64,000 nucleotides of DNA, taken from the NCBI GenBank assembly GCA_028554645.1, contig JAQOOI010000029.1, positions 90,111 to 154,110 of the forward strand, written 5' to 3'. Position 1 is the first letter of the stretch. Each line of letters starts with the position of its first letter. Made by a program: the position numbers and the translations under genes. Positions 40,301 to 52,891 of the stretch are shown piece by piece. Source of the DNA: Omphalotus guepiniiformis (lineage: Eukaryota; Basidiomycota; Agaricomycetes; Agaricales; Omphalotaceae). The notes below the pieces were generated by a model. It was not told where the DNA came from, ran no database searches, and was given only the letters and a program-made list of their open reading frames with translations.

Positions 40301-42454
40301 CCAACTTATTCTTTGATCCAAGCAACTGCGCCAGAATCTCCATAGCACTCTCAATCTGGCGGATAAAATTTAACGCCTCGAGGTAGTACCGTTTTTGCAA
40401 ACGCAGCTTCTCTGCTTCGAGCCCGTTGAGATGCGCGAGGGCTACGCTAGCTTCGTCGAGATTGATTTGTGATTTGCGTGGTTTGAGGGGTTGGGACTTT
40501 TTCTTCTTTTTGGGTTTTTTCGCTTTCTTTGGTCGGGGGGAAGAGTCCGAGTCGACGGCCATTGAGGTATCGTTTGGTTCATCCTCATCGGCGCCTTCGC
40601 CTTCGTCCTCTTCATCGTCATCGTCCTCCTCCTCGTCATGTTCGTCATCTTCATCTTCATCGTCCTCCTCCTCATTGTCAGTCGCTCGTCCGTCCTTATC
40701 TACATCCATCTCATTATCGTCTCTGCCAATACAAAAGTTGTCAAAAGACCGCACCTACGAACGAAAAAGAAAATCCCTACCTGCTCTTCTTTTTCTTCTT
40801 CCTCTTCTTCTCTCCTTCGTCTTGCTCATCCTCGTCTTCCCCTCCCATCAGCTCACCCCCAACAACCTTCTCAACTTTCTTCTCTATCTCCTCAACCTCC
40901 TTCCTAACCACCTCATACTCCTTCTCAAACACGTCAATGGCAAGCGTGCCACCATGAATAATTCCATACGGGTGCGTAACCACAAGCTTGATGAGTAATC
41001 CCGCAGCTGCCCTCCTCACACCAGCGCTCTTGTCCTCCAGCGAGCTTACAGCAGCCCTCGTTATCTGGAGACGCTGTTTCGGGAACTTGCGAGGGAGCTC
41101 ACACAACCTCGAGAGCACCGCGAGGACTTTCGTCCGTACATAGGACGATATGTCGAGCGTCCTCTCGAGGAGGATCTCGTACAGACCCTTGATCTGTTTC
41201 TCCTGCTGTTTCGGGGATGAAGTGGAGTTGTTGAGAGCACTTGTATCAGCGTTTGGGTTAGAGGTGGAATTAGGGTCGGAGTCAGAAGGGTCTGTCCCGG
41301 ATTCTAGAGCCAATGCAAGGTCTCGAATGATAGCTCCGATGACTTCAACGATAGCAATTCGCATCGGGTAAGCCTAAGAGAGAATCAATCAAAAATAGAG
41401 CTCTGAAAAGAAATAACAATGGAATGATCACCTCTGAATCCAACTGCGCAAGTAATAAACTTATCTGCTTGAGCAACGATCTCGGACTCTCCTCCGAAAA
41501 CTTGATCAGGAACTTCGAAAACACCCTAGGCACCTTGATCTCTTGCGCATTGCCGCTAAACCTCATCCCAGATATTTCCCTCAAAATCTCATCCCCGAGC
41601 TGCGGATAATCAAACTCCTTCGCCAACACAGACACACACTCCGCCATCGGCTCTGCGAGGTGTTCAAAGTACTGCAAATGCTGCATAATCATCGTCTGCG
41701 CTGCAGACGCATGTCCATGTTTCTTCACAGCATGACAGATAACCTTGTACACGCTCAGCTTGACAGCTTCAGACTTCATAAACACATCGTTTTCCGCAAC
41801 GTTATAAGCAGGACGAGTGATACACCCGATGAACTGCTCGCGTTCGAGATTGGTTGTCCATAGTCGCTGCGTGTTGAGTCTTTGAAGTAGTTTGCTGATT
41901 AGTCCTAGTGTAGCTGGAATTTGGTCAGACCAAGTCCAAGTAGCGGCAGCCTCGGCCTGCGCCTGGGTCTGTCGACTTTTAGCCCCTGCAGCACCAGCTT
42001 TACCGCCCCTTCCTTTCCTTCCTTTAGCCGGCGCCGCTGGAGCCACATATCCTCCACTATCACTCTTCACCAAGTCCGCTGCTCTGACGAACCACGCCAA
42101 CAAAAACGCGTACATCTCCAACGGCTGCTTGTGCGCGCGATATGTCATCTGGTCCTCCGTTTGGATATCCCTAATCGCAGCATCGAGTTCCGCGGATAGT
42201 CCTGAGGTTACGCTGTCGAGTAGCTTGTTCATTACGTGCCCAGGGACTTGTTCAGCATGTTTGAGTAGAGAGCAATAAACGGAGTAGACTTCGTTGTCGG
42301 TGATACTTTCGCTAGACTCTGCAACCGCCTCGACTGCGTTCTCTAGGAGTCTCTCAGCATCTCCATCTGATAGATCGTGTTCGTTTGGTATGTCGAAACT
42401 GGAGACATCGTTCAGGTTTTCAAGGGCCTCCCCTAGCTCGAAGGCTATCGACAT
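37397..42454 (-). CDS. CND1: Condensin complex non-SMC subunit Cnd1 (CAP-D2/Ycs4)
   Basis: HEAT-repeat subunit of condensin, which compacts chromosomes in mitosis. Start taken at MSIAFELGEALENL (42454). In order: the N-terminal Cnd1 domain (PLEMYAFLLAWFVRAADL, TWTWSDQIPATLGLISKLLQ, YPQLGDEILREIS); a strongly conserved HEAT segment (SYVRTKVLAVLSRLCELP, KFPKQRLQITRAAVSSLEDK, GVRRAAAGLLIKLVVTHPYG); an acidic/basic low-complexity linker near 40800-40450; then DWFGLAEQAINTIYALGDHP, AQLLFVVGHVAIKQIVYLEL, and the C-terminal repeat VKKNTLMVLTHLILNGMVKVK with ADLAKLFFTELSTKDNAIYN. The tail is basic and ends KVVKAENESDGE, stop at 37397. Many introns; exact junctions not all fixed. Likely full length. 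Confidence 0.93.
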
Positions 42455-42726
42455 CGAAGTGGAAGACAAACAGAAACGCGTCGAGCACGTGATAACGCGA
42501 TTGTCCTCACGCGCCACGCTGGTGGTCCGTGCGTCACTTCCGATGTATGAGGTGAAAGGTTATATTTCAACTACACTGGCATACGTACAAACTTCTAATA
42601 TACATATCTTTGAGAATGAGGGTATCTGAGGGGTGTAAGCTAATAGAAGAAGATAAAGTGGGGAATTTTCTAATGATACAAAATGAATTCAGATGAATAG
42701 AAACAATACATACTTCAAGTTCGCGT

Positions 42727-45027
42727 TCAATCAACCACCACCAAACCATCAAAGCTTTCCCTCATCACCGCCTTCTTCATTACATTCTCCGGAGTAAACT
42801 TGTTCTCTTCCCTTTCCTTGTCCTCCTCCTCCTTCGTCTTTCCTATCACCTCCCAATCCACTTCTCCTTCCTCACCCATAAACACCTTCAACATCGATGG
42901 CGAGAACCCATTCACCATCGCAACACCTTCTCGCTCTGCCGTGACCTCCATTGTCGAATAACTAGACAGATCCCAGAAAACTATCTGCGGCACATCATAC
43001 CCCACCCTCTCATACGCCTCCTTAACACGATCATACGTCGTCTTCCACTCTCGATCCCCATAATTCACATTCCCATACCCCATCGCCCTAGCAGCATCAA
43101 ACTGCATATCCGAGAACACAAATACCCGCTTGATCATCTCCTCCTTCGGCACCTTATTCTTCACCGCACGATCAAGCAACAGCTCAACAAACACCGCATA
43201 GAAATTCGTATTCATCCCCCAACTCGCATTTGACATCCTCATCAACGAATCGTATAACCCCTGCTCCTTGTCAAGCACCACGAACTCGGGTGTGGCAGAG
43301 AACGTGATGAATCCACTGTCAAATGGTGGTTTTGCCAAACGCGCGAGCAGAAGCGAAAGCGAGATCGCGGGCAAGATTGGCCGAACATCCCTCGATGAAG
43401 GGGAATGCGTTATCGAACCCATAGACCCAGAAACATCGCACACGGCTATTGCACTATCGAGAGACCCAGACTCTTTCAGACGTGTAATGAGCGAATTCCA
43501 CTGAGCTTCAAGCACTCGTAACTGAGTCTCCGCCAAAATTTTCTTCATCTCCATCAGTTTCGGGTACTTTATTGACGATGACGAACGGCTTGCACTCTCA
43601 GAGAGCTGCACCACCTTTCCTACGATCTCATGCGGAAGCAACGTCGCACCCGAGATTCGCTTTTTCCCGCTCTCCACATCGATGAGGTACTGTTGAAATC
43701 CTTCCGGGTCGTGTTTATAGAAGTGCTCCGTGTTATTCTTCATGCAGACAGACGAGACGCGATTGTACCTTATCTCAGTCCATCTGTTGGCGACCATCAA
43801 TGGTTCAGGAACGAGGGAAATTTTACGCAGACGACTGAGCACCCAACGCTGGTAGTAAGACCGAAGAACGACGAAGTGATCCATCACTCCCTCCACACCA
43901 GAACTAGCGATCTGTACGGCATCCAACGACGCCAAAGACGAAGGGAATGATTGGCGCAAGCCTGCCCTGGAGTGATGTATAAGCAGCGAGATAGCAGTGG
44001 AGATATTTGTGTGCCGATCGTGTGAAGCGCCATTGGACGGAGCCCATTTTCCCGCCAGCGAAATCTTTCTGTACAGCGTCGCGCGAGTCTTTTTATCAGC
44101 GTCCGGGGGAAGATGCTCTATCTCCCAAGTGACGTTTAAGTCACTGACGAGTTGCTCAGTGAAGAGCCTTGCGACAGCTATATAGAGCGCGCGATACTTT
44201 GGATCTTGCAACCGCTTTTCCAAGATCTCATGCCGCTCTGTACCCACACGTTGACGCCGAACCACCGCACGATCATGCATTTCCAAGTTGTGCCGCTCAT
44301 GCGCTCCAGGCTCTGCGAACTTTTTGACACTGCGATCAGGATATGTGTATTGAGGCCGAGGATGATGAAGGAAGGTAGCATTCATACAGTGAAGCTCGTT
44401 CGTAGTAGCCAACGCAAGAATATTGAGCAGATCCTTCCAGTAGCCATGAGAGAACCCATACGCAGGTGTCTTTTTGTTCGGACAGACGGGGCTGACAAGC
44501 ATTGAGAGGTTCGAGATGGCTGTCCGAGGGTGCTTCTTGAGAAGCCAGCCAAATGCCCTACACAAATGAAAATGATTAATTTCCGAATTGAAGGGAAAGC
44601 TAAAGCATTGGACATACCGATAAAAGCCTTCCTTTTCAGATTTTCCCTCATGAATGCTCCTCAATTGCCAGATCAACCTCAGCGTCAGCGCCGGATCCTT
44701 CTTCCACGAATTATCCAGCAACCTGCTAATATCATCATATTCCGACCAACGATTCAATCCCATAAACGCATCCAAAGCAGGTTCAAGGGTAGAGCTGTAC
44801 GCAGGCGCTTCGTTCTCGGTGTATGTGTGGTGAGAGGTAGCCAACAACGCATCCATCATCGCATTTCGTGGTTCTTCGCCAGCAACATCATCACCTTTCA
44901 TTTCCACATCAACATCGTCAGTGGTAGCCGGGAGGAGAACGTCGAGAAAGTCGGAGTCGTAAAGCTCCGGAATATGCGGCAAAGCGAACTTTTGAGACGT
45001 AGCAAGAACAGAGAGAGTAGAAGCCAT
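42727..45027 (-). CDS. DUF2828 protein with vWA-type MIDAS
   Basis: Two exons (45027-44618, 44557-42727) joined by a GTATGT…TGTAG intron give 746 aa. Characteristic points are NAMMDALLATSHHTYTENEAPAYSST near the N-terminus, KKHPRTAISNLSMLVSPVCP, GYWKDLLNIL, AKWAPS, and a C-terminal von Willebrand-A-like module. That module has IAVCDVSGSM (DxSxS metal site), TFSATPEFV and KRVFVFSDMQFDAA. This architecture matches DUF2828 proteins, which resemble TROVE/Ro-type proteins and have no firm function. The ATG at 45027 is preferred to the in-frame upstream one at 45189, because conservation-like sequence begins there. Confidence 0.88.
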   Translation of the reverse strand: MASTLSVLATSQKFALPHIPELYDSDFLDVLLPATTDDVDVEMKGDDVAGEEPRNAMMDALLATSHHTYTENEAPAYSSTLEPALDAFMGLNRWSEYDDISRLLDNSWKKDPALTLRLIWQLRSIHEGKSEKEGFYRYVQCFSFPFNSEINHFHLCRAFGWLLKKHPRTAISNLSMLVSPVCPNKKTPAYGFSHGYWKDLLNILALATTNELHCMNATFLHHPRPQYTYPDRSVKKFAEPGAHERHNLEMHDRAVVRRQRVGTERHEILEKRLQDPKYRALYIAVARLFTEQLVSDLNVTWEIEHLPPDADKKTRATLYRKISLAGKWAPSNGASHDRHTNISTAISLLIHHSRAGLRQSFPSSLASLDAVQIASSGVEGVMDHFVVLRSYYQRWVLSRLRKISLVPEPLMVANRWTEIRYNRVSSVCMKNNTEHFYKHDPEGFQQYLIDVESGKKRISGATLLPHEIVGKVVQLSESASRSSSSIKYPKLMEMKKILAETQLRVLEAQWNSLITRLKESGSLDSAIAVCDVSGSMGSITHSPSSRDVRPILPAISLSLLLARLAKPPFDSGFITFSATPEFVVLDKEQGLYDSLMRMSNASWGMNTNFYAVFVELLLDRAVKNKVPKEEMIKRVFVFSDMQFDAARAMGYGNVNYGDREWKTTYDRVKEAYERVGYDVPQIVFWDLSSYSTMEVTAEREGVAMVNGFSPSMLKVFMGEEGEVDWEVIGKTKEEEDKEREENKFTPENVMKKAVMRESFDGLVVVD

Positions 45028-45189
45028 CCTACAAAGATGATATCTCTGATTCCGGGTGAGTTTGAAGTTGTTCTGATCCTGAAGCAAGCTCAGGGTTCTG
45101 GTTCGTGCGAGACGAATGGAGGGGTCATGTCTCCAAAGAGAACTGTATTTATATGATGCAATCCACGAGCGCCCAGAAAGCTGAGACAT

Positions 45190-46186
45190 AGTCCCGAGAG
45201 TCGATGCCCCTCAATGTGAGTCAACCGAGTGAGGAGGAGTCAGTTATGGTCATTTCAACTTGGCGGTTAGGAGCTGGCAGGAGTCAAGGTACTTCACTCG
45301 CTTAAGGCGGTTCCGACGCTGTCATCTGATGCTGGGAACATTCAATCTAAAGGGGACAAAAAAGCTAGCTTTGACACCATTTGAATTGCAGGTACGTACA
45401 GTAAGATATAGCTAGCGAGAGTAACTACGCAGTCATCGACTCGTACCTACAATGTCAGATTTGTTACGATTTGCAGGTCGTTTGTCTTAATGTCCAAAGT
45501 CCTAACTATACGGAAGAATACTCAGTAGTGCCGCTAGAAGTTGAAAAGCTCTACATACGGCGAAGTAGTGTCAAAAACGAGTCCATTCCCTAAGTAGATG
45601 CAACGCGGTCAAGTCATTGGGAATACCAAGTTGGTACATAATAATGGCATCCTTCATCAACTGGTCTATTACTGTACTCCGATAAGAACTCTTAAGCACT
45701 TCGCCGTCCACGAATGAGAGAAAAGACCGACAAGCACAGACAGCTTCAATCAGCTTCTAGAAGACGACTTGCACATCTTAAATTCTTCACCGTACTCGCC
45801 GTACTTACTGTACTTACTAGATTTTAGATCTGGCATTCTGCCAGTGGGAACCAGAATTCACGCGTTGAAAAGCTCAGGAATTAGGCAACGGGCTTCCAGA
45901 GTGCAGAGAATTTGATACACCGATTGTAGAAAAAAACATACAGTACATACTCCAAGAGGATCGGCGAACCTGGTGGGTCCAGGCAAGAACCTCTCGAAGA
46001 AGAAAGCTAAAAGAAAAGACTTCGGCGCCTAGGCCTTCCATTGTTCCCGCGTCAATCACGTGATAACTAAAGAAGTGGCGTGGGAAATATCTCCATTGGC
46101 AGTGTCATGACTTCAGCGGCATCGTCTAGTTTTGCGCATTGACCAGTTTGGCGTCGCCGACGACGACGACGGACACTAAAACAACG
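45190..46186. other. Intergenic, divergent promoter region
   Basis: About 1 kb between divergent genes. No supportable gene; a TACT-rich stretch occurs near 45790-45825. Confidence 0.5.
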
Positions 46187-48966
46187 ATGTCTGCGCTATC
46201 TACGGCTAGTCCCTTGTATAAAGGGAAGGTCACTCACCGGTCTTGGGCGCAACTCCCGGAAGAACTTATTAGGTAAATATCATCGCTTTTATCCTCGATA
46301 TAACGCGTATGAGGTACTGATAGATCTTATATTTTCATCTAGGATTATTGCGACGTATCATATTTGGGATCTCTCTGTATCGGGATATTGTCCGGAGACA
46401 TGGCAAGCGCGGCCTTTCTGGCAAAATATGATGGTGTATACAGCTGTACGAAATGCTCTCGAGGTAGACAAATTCATGTCGATATGTCCTCAGTGGAGTG
46501 CAGCCAGTGAGTTTCGTTCTGATCTAAAATCTCTATGAGCTGACGTGTTGGTCTTAGTGGAGACGCATACTTTTTGGCAACACGCTATTGCGCTTATCGA
46601 CCCCCACGACAGCCTAGGAATCCATGCCTACGTCCGAAGCAACAATTCCTCTGCTCCTCCAGTGAGATTATCGCCTTATCGTCATTTCCGATACATCTTG
46701 GCTTGCTCGTGCCTCGTTTGTCGTATCAATTCCCCCAATACAACTCTCGGACTCGCGAATGCCAAACGCTCCATTCACACCAACTATCTAGGCGCTTGTG
46801 GCCTGTGCCGCGAACATGACAGGCAGAAGGGTGCTTTTTGCGGCCTCTGCCTTCGTGAGGCACAGCCTTTTGATGTTGAACCTATCACGAATTCTGTCCT
46901 GCATTCTGGATGCATGGAGAATGAAGATGAGGAGCAGTGGCCTGGTGTAGAAGCTACGTGTCGGTGCTGCCGTGCCGAAGGACTTTGGCGCAGAGTTTGT
47001 CATACGAACGACCGAGAGGCCGTTGGAGGCCGGAAGTTCCGCTCTGATGACTGGGAAGCTCGATCCAGTATAGATGGTTTCATCGACCTTGCGGAGGGTA
47101 CCATTTCTGATGTCGTCAGTCTTGCTAAAGAGCGATACTGGATACGAACCCACACCAAGCTTAGCGATATGCTTTCACAAGCACTGGCTGCAAACCGGTT
47201 TGATGGCAGGGAAGAGCGATATATGTCTGGCGACGACTTGGAGATGGATTTGAGCGACGCGGAGGATGATGACGAGGAAGACGTAGAGTTGGCGCAGCTC
47301 ACTGAAGACAGCGGCGTTAGAGACCTTGCCTTGGGAGACTGGGCCCGTAACAGGATTTTAGATGGTTTTTGGATCAGCCCCGCTGACCAATGGTATGGTA
47401 CCATAAACCCTGGTCATCCTTGGGATGCGAAGGCGGTCCACCCGTGTCCATGGACGACAGTGGACGAAGGTCTCGAGAGATCTCGAGAAGCCGACGAAGT
47501 TCCTGAACTTGAGGAAGAGCATCCAAGACGTGCGACAATCCGGGAGGATATACCACCATCATATACTATGTGCGAAAACACCTACCACGCTCATCAGAAG
47601 CAGATGCGTGTCTTGTTACTCCCTGCGATGAGGAACATCGTTAGACGGCTCGTCATTGAATGCGGAGCTGACTCGGTTGATCCCGCCATGAGGGCGGCGC
47701 GTATGACGCTGGAGGACGTGATGGCAGAGCTTAGAAACGAAGCCACCTGGATCGACGGTGTTGATTGGTTGGAAAGACGGAGAAATGTACGCCGAGAGGC
47801 AGATAGACGCGCAAGGCAAGGGGGCAGTGATGATCGTGCATCAATGACTTCCTCAAGTTCAAGTAAATCTTCTGACGAATCCTCAACCATGACGAGTCCT
47901 GTACTTTCTACGTCGACATTTCAGACTACGCCTTCACCCCCGCCTTTGGATGACAAGAAGGAGGATAACGCGGTGCAGACCCAGGTCCCACCCTTGTCGC
48001 GTCCAGTAGCGATTGCGGTGTCCCCAGTACTCGAACAGCCGAGATTAATACATCCCATTCCCTATGTCCCTGTTACAACCGCACATTTACCCCACTTCAG
48101 TGCCGAAGCATTCAAAGCGGCGAGTGTTTTTCTTTTTTACATAGCAACACACAATATCACTGACTTTCTGTCTTTAGGTTTGGCGAGAAGCCTGTGCGCC
48201 GTTATATCATTGCAGATGCAAAATTTGTGAGCGGGCGATGATAAGAGCAAACGATTCTGCCGCTGCTGCTGCTGTCGCTGCAGGTTTGAACAACCTATCG
48301 ACGCCTATTCAAGCTCAGCCACCTTACCCCGTTGTTGACAATGATAGAGGACCCGAAAAAACCGAGCGTGAACTTATGGAAATCAAGCTTACCGCAGCTC
48401 CTGATGCAGACGGCGACGGTGAAGAGGAGGTAGAGTATGTCGAGTATGATGATGACGAAGACGATGAAGATTTCGATTCCGAGGGAGGAAACGACGGTTC
48501 TAGATCTGGTAGTCGGTCTCTGTCCCCTCCTCGATTGCGACGTGCGGTGTACACCCCTCCTCTCACCATCAGCCCTCGAAAACGTTCCTGTGACGAAATC
48601 GATGATGGGAGAGTATTGGGTGATCGCGACGGAGACTCCGAAGACGATACACCACTACGTCGGTCACACGCACAGTTGCAGCCCGGTACTCCACCGAAAC
48701 GAACCAGGAGAGAAAGTCCGCCAGTTGTTCAAGGCTTGGTGATAGACGCGCAGGAGAGGATGATGCACAAGCGAAGCTCAGAAGAACTTTATGATCTTGA
48801 TAATCAGACAGATGGGGCGCTTGATGGACTGAGGACAAAGAGAGTAAAGGTCTCCGAGGAAGCGGAATCTCCCCCTACTTCGCTCACAGCGGAAGATAGT
48901 GAGCATTCTACTCCATCGGAGGAGTGTGAAGACACCAGGAAAAGGCCAAAGGTGCTTGAGCGGTAA
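46187..48966 (+). CDS. F-box-like protein of unknown function
   Basis: Not a named family. Exons 46187-46272, 46343-46506, 46558 to about 48119, and 48178-48966 encode about 866 aa. The N-terminus, WAQLPEELIRIIATYHIWDLS, resembles an F-box. A cysteine-rich middle follows (CSCLVCR, CGLCREHDRQKGAFCGLCLRE, CRCCRAEG), possibly metal-binding. Then come a central acidic stretch, a conserved-looking helical part (LLLPAMRNIVRRLVIECGAD) and a long acidic and basic disordered tail with probable nuclear signals (PPKRTRRESPP, RKRPKVLER). The last intron has no good GT donor in phase: GCGAGT at 48120 (a GC-AG intron) or a weak GTTTTT at 48126 both keep frame. Confidence 0.7.
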
Positions 48967-49699
48967 GAAATATAGATGACGACAAACTTGATTGTTGTAC
49001 GAAAGGTATCGGAGAATCCAACCGTTTTCTTCCTTTTTTTTTTGTCTGAGTTCCTTCTTTTGCTTTATTTGTACTTCTTGCTTTCGTGTTCTCCCTTTCC
49101 GGTCGAGATATCCTTTTTACCAGGTGTGAATGACGGATATTGAAATTCTTCACCTTCTTGCATAGTAGGTGTTTTATCTCATATGTAACACCAAATTCTT
49201 TTTTTCTCCTTTTATTTTGTGGGGTCGCTGGGAACCTTCTGGGCTGTCAGCTGGTCGCGCAGCAAAAACCAATTGATGATATGATTATTCTTCTGTTGGC
49301 ACAAAATTTCATGTATCATAAACCTTGCCGCCTGATTTAAAGGACTGCCGTGATATATGTAGCAGACCCCCTCCTGACAGTAGAGCATTTCCAGAATACA
49401 TTCGCATCGTCTGCACCAGTGCCCTGTGAAGAGCAAATCCTCCGTCGGCTTCGTCTAAAGATGGGAACTTGTTGTCACGGAAGGCTGTATTAGAACTGAC
49501 AAAGTCAGACATTAAGCTGATCAGTCTGATGTGAAGATCTATTTTTCTGTCACGGACTTTCCAAACAAGCATTGGATTCCGAAAGTATAATGAATAGGTA
49601 TATTTTCTTTGTCCAACGACAGACGACATAATATCAATTACCAACTTAGCCTAGTACATAGTATGATTGCAACGTTGGCCCAGGGTTAATGTTTTTTTG
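48967..49699. other. Intergenic between convergent genes
   Basis: T-rich 3' flanking DNA; short frames only. Confidence 0.5.
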
Positions 49700-51465
49700 T
49701 CAGTCTTCCTGCTGTAAAATAGGTTTCTCGGGAACAGGGCGAGAAACCTCTCTATCATCTCGATCAACATAGGTTGGCGGAAGCTCTACAAATTCAGCAG
49801 TGCGACTTGAAGAGCTTGGCACTACTTCAAGACCAGCATCTTGATGCACGAGATATACTCGCGACAGGCGTCTCGCACTCGTCGATTCAATAATGATATC
49901 GTCACTATGCGCGAAAGGATTAACGGTAGCTGGAGGAGATGATTTCTGTTCGGGGACTGAAGGCATTTCCGAATCCTCGTCCCATTTCGATTTCTGTTTC
50001 CGATTACGATTGACGCAGTACCGTAGAAACCACGCAGCGCCAACGAGGAATATGCCGCCAAAAAGACCTCCGAGACCCGCTCCTACGGCCGTAGCGTGCG
50101 CCTTCGACGATGTCCTAGAAATAGATGAATCAGACTTACATCTCAGTGAAGGAAAATACAACTTACATAGTCCCTGGTCCTGCTAAGCAGCTATAATCAT
50201 CGGATTGTCCTATGAGCATTGGCCCGTTGGACCAGACGAACCCGTCAGAGCTTGTAAGAGACACGAAAAAATGCATGGCTCGAGACTAGAAAGACAGGAC
50301 TTAGACGAGAGTCAAATTCATCAGGTAGAATTTCTGACCAGAGACGCTGTCCAAACAATTGGACTAGTATTTGAGGTGAGATTATAGGCTGGGTGCAGAG
50401 GAGGAGATATCTAGTTGGAAAGGTCAATACTATCATGCCGCGAAAGAGCCACGAACACGCTCACGGTTAGAGTGAATGGAGGTTTTCCATTTGTAGGTGT
50501 GATCGATATATCTGAGCACTGGCAGAGGCCCAGGTATCAGATAACTATGACACCAGCATGTAGACTTCAAGATTGACATACCTGATTGACAACACCGAAC
50601 TGCGATAGTGGGCCAAAGGTCGTGTTTCCTGTCGGCTTAAAGATCTTCTCTGGAGTAGTCACATTGCTGCAGGACGGTTTAGAAACTGTAGAATTCGGTA
50701 TCATAGTGTAGAGATCCTGGCATCCACCCGGGGTTCCCAATGAATCATACTGCAAGGCATCTAAATCTCGTTTCTACATTACATCAAACTATTTGCTTAC
50801 CATGCATATCTGATACTGAAAAAGACCACACAAGATGAAGGTTAGCAAACGATACATATAATGGGCAGTATTGAGCCTACCAGAGTGCCAGGCGCAAAAG
50901 GTACAGCGTAGTCCTGCAACCCATCCTGTTGAGTCAAGGAATTCTAAAGTAGTAAAACTAGATCTCACAAACGTCAGACCACTTCCAGCGGAGACTACGA
51001 AGGGAACGATAGATGATCTACGAGTGAAGGTCAGTACAACAAATGGACAGCGGCTGAAACAACCTAACGAGGTGAAGATTTGGAAAAAATAAGGTGCGAC
51101 TGGATTTGGCCTGGACATCTAAGTAATTAGAAGACATATGTCCCTCTAACTTTCGGTACTCGCCCTGTGGCAGCCTGTCGACTCCACTTCATGTGAATTG
51201 TTTCACACTGTTCTGTAGATCAGTGAGCGGTGTATATTGAGAAGACTGTCGAGAACTCAGAATTACCGGTCACGGGATGCCGTACAGGCACGTCAGTTGG
51301 ACGATCATAGTCGAAGAAAAAGCCCTTGAGTTGCCAAATTTCAATCGGATTAAATGGGATACACTGACAAAAGACACGTACGGGTTCTAAAAAAGGGACA
51401 ACTTCTGCTGAGACGCGAGATAAAACCCACGCCAGGGCGACCAGAATATGAACAAAACCTGCCAT
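49700..51465 (-). CDS. Single-pass membrane protein, unknown function
   Basis: Starts at 51465 with a signal peptide (MAGFVHILVALAWVLSRVSA). An extracellular region spread over several exons contains FTSRSSIVPFVVSAGSGLTF-like beta-rich sequence, YDSLGTPGGCQDLYTMIPN and SDDYSCLAGPGT. A transmembrane helix preceded by Gly-rich turns (AVGAGLGGLFGGIFLVGAAWFL) follows, then a stop-transfer RYCVNRNRKQKSK and a 110-residue cytoplasmic tail ending PEKPILQQED. The layout matches the many Agaricomycete type-I membrane proteins with an outside beta domain and a small cytosolic tail. Exon junctions are approximate. Confidence 0.65.
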
Positions 51466-52891
51466 CGAGACAGGAAGGATGAAAGAAGAAAAATAAAGGA
51501 GAGTCAAGCCTCTAGCTAGAGGAAGAAAATCAAAAAAGAGACATAAACTAGGAAACAGAACCAAGGAACATTTGCGTACTTTTAAACGAATATTCAATGC
51601 ATGGTGCCCTGACAGACAAAATCAGAAGACCAATCATTGCTATGGAGAATTAAGTGATGCCTTTATTTTCTTGTGTCTACACATCTTGACAGGAATGTTC
51701 ATCGTCCTGGATGGCTACCAATGCCCTTCTCATTCACTTGGTACACAGAAATTGCCAGTGGTGACGATCATGATCATCTATTCCGCTACATCAGCTGAGC
51801 GAAAAACGCACTGTTGACGAATATGCTTTTCGTTGCTGACAATGATTCCCAGCTGCCCATAGCCAGTAGGTCCCTCATACAAAATGCACATAGCTCGATA
51901 CGAAGAGAGGCATCGCCGTATAAGTCCACTCGCCAGGTATGAGACTCATAGACTCGGTCTATTAAGAGCTATCGGCACCGGTGTGAAGATCTCTAGGTTG
52001 TTTAGGAAGCAGCGTGTGTGGGAGCAGAAACTTTGATTCCCAGAAGTGATGACATTCTGTGACAGATCTAAGGAGAGTAGTCCTTGTGCATCCAAAAAAC
52101 AGCTCGGTTACCATCTGTTCAGGTTCGACCTCAGCTTGGTACGCAACAATAATGCACTACGCAATCGTGATGATTCTGATTTGAGAATTTTATGATACCG
52201 AACGAATACACCGGACCGGGGATTTATAGTGAGGGAGGAAATTCGAATGCAGATACCGAAGAAGTCTACGCCCTACGAACGCAGACGTAAGCTACATTCG
52301 AAGACAGGAAGTAACTTCGATCAAAGCTGTATATTTCCCGCTTAACGAAGCGCAAGTCGGAGACGGGCAACATGGAAGTTATTCGCGAGTCTCCCAAGAA
52401 CATGGAAGCGAAGTGGAGCTGGAAATTCCAAAATCCACGAATAGTATCCTGCGACTGCCCAATTCAAACCCAGGAAGTTGACGAAAAACACCAACAAAGG
52501 AACGCCTTCGGGGACAATAATAGTCCACAGCTTTTTTGTTCCAGATTTCGAACAGATGAAAGGGCGGTCTATGTTGTACTGCCATGTGGCGGCGTCAACT
52601 TTCCATAACGGGTATGTCACGAAGGACGCATGGCTTTTCAAAGTCCATTGTTCCTTTGAGTGGCTTAAACGACACAAAGACGCGCCACTGGTAGCTGGAA
52701 GTTGTGGACGAGGTGAATGGGGGCGAAGGTTGACTTTCAAAGAAAATATAAATACCACTTCAATTGACGATGAAGGTTTCCTCACCTCTTGCCCTTCATA
52801 GCCTGACGGTGCAACACATCTGCATTTCTTCATATTCCATTCCATTCCATCTCTTCATATCTTGCCAAAACTTCTTCATCCTGAATCAACG
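51466..52891. other. No supportable gene
   Basis: A 167-codon minus-strand frame at 52342-52845 and overlapping plus-strand frames show neither family motifs nor splice logic. Treated as non-coding. Confidence 0.45.

Noticed and set aside
40426..40998. 190-residue plus-strand frame with long Ser runs
   Set aside because: Antisense of the acidic Glu/Asp-Lys linker of CND1; low-complexity shadow.
52342..52845. 167-residue minus-strand frame
   Set aside because: No family features. Overlapping plus-strand frames of similar length make chance more likely. A weak hydrophobic stretch is not enough.
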